A stretch of 64,000 nucleotides of DNA from Carallia brachiata (taxonomy: Eukaryota; Streptophyta; Magnoliopsida; Malpighiales; Rhizophoraceae). How positions within the stretch are numbered: the stretch's first letter is position 1; every line of letters begins with the position of its first letter. Location of the stretch: contig JADCRB010000058.1 of the NCBI GenBank assembly GCA_021464245.1, forward strand, positions 366,429 to 430,428. Direction: 5' to 3'. The notes below the pieces were generated by a model that saw only the letters and a program-made list of their open reading frames with translations, ran no database searches and was not told the DNA's origin. Both the position numbers and the translations under genes were made by a program. Shown here piece after piece: positions 51,086 through 64,000 of the stretch.

Positions 51086-53350
51086 CTTCTCTAGTATCTT
51101 CAATTCGTTTTTTATTGGTGCATTTATTATATGCAACTGCTATATCATTATTCCGTCTGAAAAGACAAACTCATGGCTTGGTCACTGCTTTTATAATGCG
51201 CTGTGCCTTGTCGGACCATGTTAATTTAAGAAAGAGTTGTCAATTTTTTTTTAAAAAAAAAAAAATGAAAGAGCTGACCTCTCAATGACGTAAAATTGAT
51301 TAAAATGTTACATTTTAATTATAATTGCTTTGATTCACCTCTTGAGTTTTGAGTATTTTATTTTTCTCAACATCTCCTATAATACAAAAAAAAATTAATA
51401 AAAATAAATGCAACTGATTTTGTGAGAAACAAAATGGTGCACAAACATTAAGAGGGACGTTACCCAAAATATAATACAAATATGTTTTTTTTTTATTTAT
51501 AAGAAATTTTATTGGAGATATGAGGAGAGAGATTATGCATGCATCATATATATTGTCATAAAAAATTACGTAAAAATATAAAAATAAATATAATGTTAAC
51601 ACATAAGATTTAAATTGTTAAATTATAAAAAATTTTAAAGTTTAAAAAATAAATAATAAGTTGGATTCTATTTTAGGGATATTTTACCTAAAAAGACTGC
51701 TTAACCAAGTCTGACTCTAGTTCCAAATACAAACAAAAAGAAACTTGGGTGAGATTTTGGATAAAAAGCTTGAACAGATTATTTTGTGAGTCATAAACGA
51801 CCTGTAAGTCATAATTCCCTGCCTTGAAGGCTTTAATAACCAAAAAACAAAAAAAAAAGGCCTCTAACAACTATAAAATGAAATATAAAAATTACGAGCT
51901 AATTAAAGATAAAAGAAACAAAAAAGAGAAACTATATAATTAAAAGAGATGAGAAAGGGAAAGAAAAAAAAAAAAAAGAAAAGAAAAGGGACCCAAGACT
52001 TTCAAAGGCCAACAAAAGTAGGTCAAAGGGCGAAAATACACAAGACAACGGCAGCTCAGTTTTTCTCACTCAAACCGACGGATTGCACAAACCGCCACCA
52101 CAGGTCCACAGTCCATCTTTAGTTTAGTTTTCTTTGGGATCAGATCAGAAAAAGACACGGTGGGAGTATCCAAACCTCAACCCCACCTCCATTATTGTTG
52201 TATATCACAGAGTGAAGGAGAAGACATCCAATCCTAACTCCCCACACTTTCTAACAAACTGAGTGATTCTTTAATACACGGTGTTGAAAAAACTCCTTTT
52301 GTTATATAATTTAAGAGTTTGTTAATAACCCAATCACAAACACAATACAATTGTTCACAAACACAATACAATTGTACAGAAGAGTAAAAAAAAAGAAAAA
52401 ACTGGAAATAGATATATTTTTTTGGTAAAAATAGATTAAAAGAACGTTTGAATATAACTATTTAGATTAAATATATAATTTAATTAAATTTAATATAAAA
52501 AATAATAAATTTTTTTTAATTATATATTAAATTTAATCGGCTGCATTCAAAAATTTTTTTAAGTAATTGTTTTGTCTGTAAAGTATAACAGGGCTCGAAA
52601 AAATTAAGAGAAGAAAAGAAAGATTGCAAAAGGCAAGAAAAAGAAAGCTCCTTGTGTTCTTCTCTTTCTTTAACTTTTTTTTTTTTCCCTTTTCCTTTCT
52701 TGCAGCCCCTGCTAAGCATCTTTTCTTCACTTTTACTGTTCTTCTGTCTCTCTCTGTGTCCACTCTTGTATTTCCGTATTGGAATCAAAATTTCTTCAGG
52801 GGCTTTCCTTGCTTTTGCTTCTCTCAAATTTCTCCTTAAATTCCACCAGCAATCTGCTTCTTTTTTATTGTCCCTTCCTTTCTTCTCAAGCGTCTGTTTC
52901 TTTGATCATTCAAGTCCAGTTCTTTTTCTTCTTCTTCCTTTGAATTATATATAAAAATTTCACACCTTTTCAAGGAATTTCATTCTCTTGGGGATTTTCA
53001 GTGCCAATCATTCCTGGGGTTCTGTTGATCAAAGGGTAAAATCTTGTGCTGATTTTGTTGCTTAAGCTTCCAAGAACTCAGATTTCACTTCTTTCTTTTT
53101 TCCCTTGAAATGGTGTAGAAATTTTTTTTTTTTGGTTCTCTTTTTGATCGCAGTCCAAAGTGTATTCTTGAATCCTTTTTCTTACAATTTTCTTGTGGAA
53201 TTTACTTCTTCTAGTCAAATCTTTGTTGCTCTTGATTCCCTTCAAAATGGACTGAATTTCCCCGGTTTCTCCAAGTTTTCTTGATCAAAGTCATAAACTT
53301 CTTGATTTTCCGGCGAATTCGTGAGTCCTGCGTTCTGGGTTTTTGTTCCC

Positions 53351-57624
<4,274 letters not shown>

Positions 57625-59221
57625 TCCATCACACAGAGACTGATTCTTCCGACACACATGGACTGATTCTTCCTGTTGTCCTCTCAATCTGGAACTGAAA
57701 TGTTGAACGAACTAAACGGCATGCCAAATTTCACAGGGAACAAGTTTTCCCTGTTGATCACATCAATCAACGGTACTGGCAATTGAAACTTTAGCCCATG
57801 GGACCTGCCTTGACGAAGAAGCCATTTGTGGCATTGTCTAAGGTCATCTTTTTTGGCCCCTCATCGTTTCTTTTTACAAATATAGTTAAGATCCTGCAGA
57901 AGGGCGGTTAGGGAGTCCGTCGGTCTCATTCTATCTCTGTTCGTTTTTTGTTTTCTTTTCGTGCCGTTGGTGCTAGTGGAATGTAGAGAATTGTACAGAT
58001 GAGTGTAGATGGAAAAGTGTTATGTAGAGTTAGAAGGACAGCCTGAGGTTGAAAGTCAGTTTTGGTGGCAATCCTTCAGTGTAGCCTTTGCATTAAGCTT
58101 TCCTAATAAAATCTTCACGTGTTGGATGAAACTTATTTGACTTATCTGATGACAAACATCTGTTATAGATGGCCTCTACTGGTCCAATCTTCTCATTCAT
58201 GTCTGTGAACAAAAGAATTTCGGGTAGGGCTTAACAAATAACAATGATTACTCTTAATAGAAGTGGAGCCGGTACAACTGATATTAGCTCCCGAAAAGTT
58301 TCGACTACTATTCAAAAGCTATATATATAAAATTTTAATCATCTAAAAGATGCGTATTATTTTAATTTTACTCAAAAAAATCTCATCAAATATATATATT
58401 TTGACAAAAAAAATCATGTGTAAAATTATAAATTTGCCAAAAAAAAAAAAAGCTTTATTATGTCCTACGTTCTAAGACAATTAATTTGAACATTACGTTG
58501 AAAGTCTTAATGGTGTATTCTAGTAACTCTCAGCCTCTCTCTTGTAACGAAAAAAGAAAAGACATCTTTCTTTCCTTAAAAAAAAAATATAAATAAAAGA
58601 GACAAATCGAAAGGATATTTAAATTTTAAAATATTATACAAACTTTTAAGGAAAAAGATAGGTAAATGTCTATAAATAAGAATATAATGAATATATAATG
58701 ATTTAAACTATTAGATCAATAAAAATATATTAAATTTTAAAAAATAAAAAATAAATAATTATTTAATATCGTTAGATTAATTATGTGCTGTCTATATATT
58801 TACTAATACATGTATGCAAAATTAACTCTACTTTTATAAAAAAAATGTAAAGACAAAGTAATTAATTAAGGTTTTTTTTTCTTAAATTTAAATCAACTAA
58901 ATAAGAAAAAAAAAGACAGTTATAAGATTAAAAATTTAAATTTTTTACTTTATATTTACTAAAATATTATTAATATCATTTAAATTAAAAATTCACTTTA
59001 GATTTATTATTCTTTTTCTACTATATATAATATTATTTTTCTTATTATCGGCTTTTTTTTTTTTTTTTTTTATCTAATCCAAACAGCAGGTTAGACTTTA
59101 GACACGCAGATAATAACTTCACTCTCTGGATTCCAGAAAAGAAAAATTAAACACTCTCCTAATCTCATTGCTCTCTGATCTACTTTGATTCTGTCGAAAA
59201 TTCTTTATTTTTCAATCTCCA
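57625..59221. other. Kinase 3' flank and upstream region of next gene
   Basis: The first ~500 bases after the kinase stop are mixed-composition and contain AATAAAATC near 58105, a plausible poly(A) signal. The rest (58260-59120) is AT-rich with homopolymers and no ORF of note. The last ~100 bases precede the next start codon and are C/T-rich. Confidence 0.5.
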
Positions 59222-62200
59222 ATGGCAACTATACACAAACCCATTAAGCCCAAGCCAAAACCCAGATCGGCAATCCTCGTCCTCGCGATCTGCATTGCTG
59301 CCATTGCCTTGCTTTGCATTTTTTCTTCTAATTTCCACAAGTGGGTTCTCTTTTTCGTCCCCGAAAACCCCAATAACGGGCTTGGCGAAAGCCGCCGATA
59401 GACCACCACCGCGCAATCTCCGTGACAAGTTCTTGTATTGGGGTAGCAGAATTGACTGTCCGGGCAAGCACTGCGAGTCCTGTGAGGGATTGGGTCACCA
59501 GGAGTCCAGCCTCAGGTGTGCTCTTGAAGAGGCCTTGTTTTTGAATCGGTATGCCCCTGTCGTTAAAGCGTTTTCGTGTTTTTTTTGTTCTTTTTCTCAT
59601 TTCTTGGTTTTGTGGTTTTGGTTAGTTTTTGATCGTTGCTTGTGGTTCTTGATCTTAACGCTCTGTTTGGATGAATGGGAAAACTTGTGTGAAAGGGCAA
59701 CAAAAAGAAAGTATTGTTGACTGCTGCTCTTGGAAATCGAATCGAAAAGAAAAAAATAATCTTTTGATTCTTCACTTGGTTCTTGCTCTTAGCTCTTTGT
59801 CACCTTCCTTTTTATGTTTTTTCTTTTTTTTTGTAAAACTTTTTTTTTTGGGTCTATGCGGGTGTCAATGGGACTACTTTGGTTAAATGTTGCAGAGCTG
59901 TGTATTACATAATCGTGCCCGAGCTTGTAGCTCGGATGGCAGTCGCAATATGCCAGCAAAATGGAGGTCAAGTGTCCTTGACCTCTCCAGCTGTCCCCCT
60001 CTCCCAAACCAGTTGGTCTAGGTCTAGGATATCTCAAAAAAAAAAAAAAATGTGCATGCTTTCGCAGATTCGGGAATCTAGTGGGCAGAATGTTCTATGT
60101 AGCCATGGACCTGAAGTTGGTATAATGTGTTTATGGTGTACTAATTTAAGTGTAAAAGTCGGAGTGAATTCATTTTATTGGATCTTTATATGTAATTAAA
60201 AGATCAGTTTATCGTGGATTGGAATTATGTTGGTTGCTAACCTAATATATTTATCTCAATCTCCCTTACTCACTTTGAATGTTGTTGCAGAACGTTTGTG
60301 ATGCCTTCAGCAATGTGTATCAATCCGATACACAATAAGAAAGGGATTCTTCATCATTCTAATGATGCAAGTTTGGAGGGAAAGTATGTTTAAAACTCTG
60401 TTCTGTGGATTATCTTTCAGCAAAAGTGAAACTGTTATGTGCCCAGGTAAAGAGATCTATTATTTTGTTACATTTTTTTCTGGTAGGTGGGCAGCAAACT
60501 CTTGTGCTATGGACTCATTATATGATGTCGACCTCATATCTGAAACTGTACCTGTAATATTGGACGACTCAAAAGTTTGGTATCAAGTGCTGTCCACAAG
60601 TATGAAATTAGGAGAAAGAGGAGTTGCACCACGTTGAAGGAGTTAGTCGGGTTGATCTCAAAGATAATAGCCACTACTCAAATCTCTTGCTCATAAATCG
60701 AACAGCAAGCCTTCTTTCATGGTATTCAATAATGTAGTTATTTTGCTGTTGGATGCTCCTTGCTTTCTATTGTCAAACCTAAGGATTATTAAGATTGAGA
60801 GCATGCGTTGGCATCATGGGAGAATTGGGGTGGGCTGGATACTATATGAAAAAATTCATTTGTTAAAACTGAAAGGGCTTAAGAAATGAAAATCTGTTGT
60901 AATGCATCATACTCCAGTTTGGCAGATTTTGAGACCTATAAACTAATATGGCTGTCATCTTTGATAAAATTATCGGTGTGTAATTTGTGAAGTTATTCTT
61001 GGGACCTGGTGCATCTTCCGGTGATTTAGAGTCACCAGACTACTGGGAGTCTTGGACCCTTCATCAATAATTTAATATTAGCTGAATTGTCTCTCTGGTT
61101 CATTTGGCCTATAGTGTTGCTCCTTTCCAATAAGCTGTTGCTGAATTTCATCCTGTTTCTTTTTTTTTTTTAAATAAGAGAGGGGGTGTGAGGGCTGAGG
61201 AATTTGACATTTTCTTATTAGCAATTTGCCCAAAAACACCCTCTTTCCTGCAGTTCAGGCTGTAGTTTTGAAACTATTAAGTTTTGGCCTAGGCACTAAT
61301 CATGGCAACAAATCAGGTTCATGGAATGCAAGGACCGAAATAACCGCAGTGCTATCATGTTGCCATATTCTTTTCTTCCTTCAATGGCTGCAGAGAAATT
61401 AAGAAGTGCAGCAAACAAGGTTCGTATCATGTGATTTTGTCATGATTTTCTTGTACTGCTTGTCTGGCTGTATCACATTCATCAAAACATCATTAATCCT
61501 AGTTTTTTCCAACAGTTGTAATGTCAAACATGGTTCTTGAGAGACCCATATCTAATTTTTTGGTTTAATGGGTTTTGGTCCGGATTTGATATTTCCCTTG
61601 ACATGTGCTGGGAATCATGATGCATCTTTGCTGTCTAATGACTGCTGGGTGCATGCATGTGTTTTTAATGCATATAGTTGCTGCAATCGCTTGCAGCTTG
61701 TATTATTCTGAATTAATTGGAAAGTCATGAAGTGAAAATGGAAGCCTATTTGTTGAGTTCGAGCATATTTGTTGCTTACGCATGGCACCATGTTTAGGGT
61801 CAGATATCCCATAATATTCTACTAGCTTTTACCCTGATTGTCTCCAAAATCCAGTTCCCAAATGCCAGTCGTCAACCTGAAGTGTGAAAAAAAGTTAACT
61901 GTGATCCATACTTCCTGTCAATCCCAAGAAGCAATGTTGCCCAAAACAAAACAGTGCTTGGTAAAACAACCTAACGGCCGTATCAGAACTTTTGATGCTA
62001 TCCAGCGCCACTGCTATGTAGCTTGTCAGGAATAAGTGCTTGGAGAATTGTTGTCATTTGAGGACTGGTGGACCATGTTGATGCCAATGAAGTTTCCGGA
62101 TGTGTGTTATTTATAGACATATTTGAAGGATGCTGAAGCTGGATGCAGTTGGTCAAAAAGAGGAGCAGTATTTCAATGAAGATAAAACAAACCTGGTGAA

Positions 62201-63377
62201 ATATATATAGCTCACACTTTAAAATAGCTAAGGAAAGCAGCCATCTCTGATCCTTTGAGCATTGATCTTCAATATATCTCATGCTTGTATCAATGGGGGT
62301 GCTTTTCTTCATTAAAGTAGTTGATTCAGTACCCAGTGAACTGTCTAGGGTCATACAGTTGGTCGACTATTAGAGGGAAGATTTGTTGTTCAGATTTGGT
62401 TTCTCCTTGTATTTGCTAATTGTTTCTGCCTTGCAAATTCATCTGCTCTACATGTTCATCTATTCCTTGATTAGTCCATGATAAGTGTAATGTCAACAGA
62501 TAAAGGCGCTGCTTGGTGATTATGATGCTATCCATGTCCGTCGTGGTGATAAAATAAAAACTAGGAAGGACAGGTTTGGGGTCCCTCGGAGCTTACATCC
62601 TCATTTGGACAGGGACACACGTGCAGAGTTTATTCTAAGCAGAATTGAAAAATGGGTCCCAGCCGGACGAACACTATTTATTGCTTCAAATGAGAAGACG
62701 CCTGGGTTCTTTTCACCGCTCTCTGTTAGGTAAACCTTCCGAACCATAAAAAAAAAACTTTTTTGTTGGAAGAACTAATAATGTTGATAAGAAGATATGC
62801 AAGTACTTACCAAAGAGTAGAAGTAGAAGCTTACTGGGAGCTTGGTTTTTTATTTTTATTTTATTTTTTTATGCATACCAGATTGGGGGCACAATGGGCG
62901 TAATCTCTGACTCTCCACCAAAACGCTTAAACCCTCATGAACTTTGTTCAGAAGCTAATTTTTTTTAATGTAATTCAAGGTTGTAAATACAAGAGATGCA
63001 TAACAGCTTCGACTAATTGTCAACCACTGCTTATATCTCATCCATTTTGTGCCATATATATGAAGAATAAAGGATCGAAAGTCCAGTAATGTGCCTTTTT
63101 GTTCTTTCTGTTATGTTGATGCTGATTAGAAACTTTGGTGGCATTTATTTGCAGATACAAACTGGCATATTCATCTAACTACAGCTTCATCTTAGACCCC
63201 TTGATTGAGAACAATTATCAATTATTCATGATCGAGAGGCTTGTACTGATGGGTGCCAAGACATTCATTAAAACATTTAAGGAAAATGATACGGACCTCA
63301 GTCTCACCGATGACCCAAAGAAGAACACTAAGATCTGGCAAAAACCTGTTTATGCAATGGATGAAGAAGGAAGCTAA
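59222..63377 (+). CDS. O-fucosyltransferase-like type II membrane protein, two frame breaks
   Basis: Conserved plant protein with features of the GDP-fucose O-fucosyltransferase superfamily, probably Golgi. Exons: 59222-59548, 60291-60383, 60487-60721, 61317-61419, 62500-62729, 63155-63377, all GT-AG. They sum to 1211 bases, two over a multiple of three. The first break is in exon 1: the T6 run near 59318-59323 appears one base too long, and beyond it the conserved sequence KFLYWGSRIDCPGKHCESCE continues in the next frame. The second is in exon 3 near 60627-60632, where GCACCACG appears to carry an extra C, so the frame ends in TGA at the PR* just after LGERGVA although the conserved VEGVSRVDL follows in the other frame. 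Allowing for both, the protein is 402 aa. Marks: basic N-terminus then one membrane anchor (RSAILVLAICIAAIALL, ~17-33), IHVRRGDKIKTRKDRFGV resembling the HxRxGD donor-site motif of O-fucosyltransferases, and the conserved C-terminus ending VYAMDEEGS. Enzyme activity is inferred from the motif only. Confidence 0.8.
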
Positions 63378-64000
63378 CAATGCCTCTACTGGGATTCCTC
63401 ATTTGTGTTCAATTCAGCTGGTTCCCTTGCATCATGATCAAATTTCCCACGAGTATATAGGTGTACACTAGGAATTTTTTTTTCCCCCTTACAAACCCGA
63501 GTGTACACTTGATTTAGGCAGCAGAATTTGTTGGTAGATTTATGAGACTTGTTGTCATAGGTTGTAAGGGGTTGCTAATTTTCCAATGTAAATTATGGTG
63601 TGAACTGTAGAACAAAGATGTACCAGTTAATTTATTTATTTGGTCCACATGGAGGCCAAATGCCAAATGCCGTAAAAGATAGACTCCATGAGAGTACTGC
63701 GCCTCAATTTTGTCCTGTTCCAGGAGAGGCAGCACCACTGCTGGTGGAGGCTATAAGACATGAAGACCAAAGGAGAGCGAATGAGCAAAATTGTCTAACC
63801 CATCTGCAGCCTGGTTTCCCTCTTCCTCTCGATGCACGCGTGATGAAGTAAAATTAAAGTAGTCACGTAATTTATTTGATGATATTTAATATTTTATTTA
63901 TTTATTTATTTTAAATTCAGTTTATATGATTATTTATATCACTTTATTTTTACTTAAGTATTTTAAAAACATATGGATATGGGTACGAAGTGACATTCAC
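63378..64000. other. 3' flank, no further gene seen
   Basis: Probable 3' untranslated region of the preceding gene to about 63630, then mixed sequence ending in AT-rich DNA. Overlapping open frames of 72-83 codons (63253-63851) have no domain. Confidence 0.5.

Larger units (their letters stand above)
37920..53350. other. Long gene-poor stretch and CRK leader
   Basis: About 15 kb without a supported gene. It holds a (CT)n tract at 39252-39276, a (TA)n run at 49309-49341, MITE-like copies at 47920-48187, 48252-48500 and 50735-51085, a 21-bp tandem duplication of CACAAACACAATACAATTGT at ~52335-52373 and many homopolymers. CT-rich, GC-richer islands at ~41840-42060 and ~43080-43370 resemble promoters or leaders but no coding exon follows them. 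From ~52620 the sequence is C/T-rich, probably the long untranslated leader of the kinase gene. Confidence 0.5.

Noticed and set aside
52516..52954. Overlapping 70-103 codon ORFs before CRK1
   Set aside because: Lys/Glu-rich on one strand and Phe/Ser/Leu-rich on the other, the mark of a CT-rich untranslated leader.
61838..62035. 65-codon ORF inside intron 4 of the O-fucosyltransferase-like gene
   Set aside because: Flanking exons splice cleanly around it and it has no domain.

Overview
The window is nuclear DNA of a flowering plant. The genes have many short GT-AG introns, the intergenic DNA is AT-rich and full of homopolymers, and the proteins are plant-specific (a PIN auxin carrier, a CLE peptide precursor, a CDPK-related kinase). 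The PIN is of the SoPIN1 type, which Brassicaceae are reported to lack, so a non-Brassicaceae eudicot is the best guess. The species cannot be fixed from the sequence.

Layout. 1-306: a foldback element with arms of about 75 bp. 410-4260 (-): an unrecognised multi-exon gene whose exons can only be joined by changing frame several times. 6319-7580: an imperfect tandem duplication in front of the next gene. 7784-10064 (+): a serine carboxypeptidase-like gene, 10 exons, 457 aa, open throughout. 14119-14442 (+): a CLE signalling-peptide precursor. 17858-22089 (-): hydroxymethylglutaryl-CoA lyase, 8 exons, with frame breaks confined to exons 5 and 6. 22391-23827: three MITE-like elements. 27739-30927 (+): PIN auxin efflux carrier, 6 exons, 591 aa, intact. 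36341-37919 (+): a bHLH106-like transcription factor, 2 exons, 240 aa. 37920-53350: a 15 kb gene-poor stretch holding more copies of the MITE-like family. 53351-57624 (+): a CDPK-related kinase (CRK1-like), 11 exons, 579 aa, intact. 59222-63377 (+): an O-fucosyltransferase-like membrane protein, 6 exons, with two single-base insertions relative to the conserved frame.

The genes do not form a pathway. Several belong to hormone and signalling biology (PIN, CLE, bHLH, CRK). The lyase belongs to leucine catabolism in mitochondria and the carboxypeptidase to the secretory or vacuolar system. From memory, the bHLH106 - CRK1 - O-fucosyltransferase-like run matches consecutive Arabidopsis loci At2g41130-At2g41140-At2g41150, so the right third of the window looks like an ancestral collinear block stretched by repeat insertion.

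The main oddity is the uneven distribution of reading-frame breaks. SCPL, PIN, bHLH, CLE and CRK1 (about 5.9 kb of coding sequence) have none, while the lyase, the O-fucosyltransferase-like gene and the first gene have several each. This could be local assembly error or real decay; the sequence alone cannot decide. I found no CRISPR array, rRNA, tRNA or intact autonomous transposon. Nothing here stands out as a wholly new biological system.
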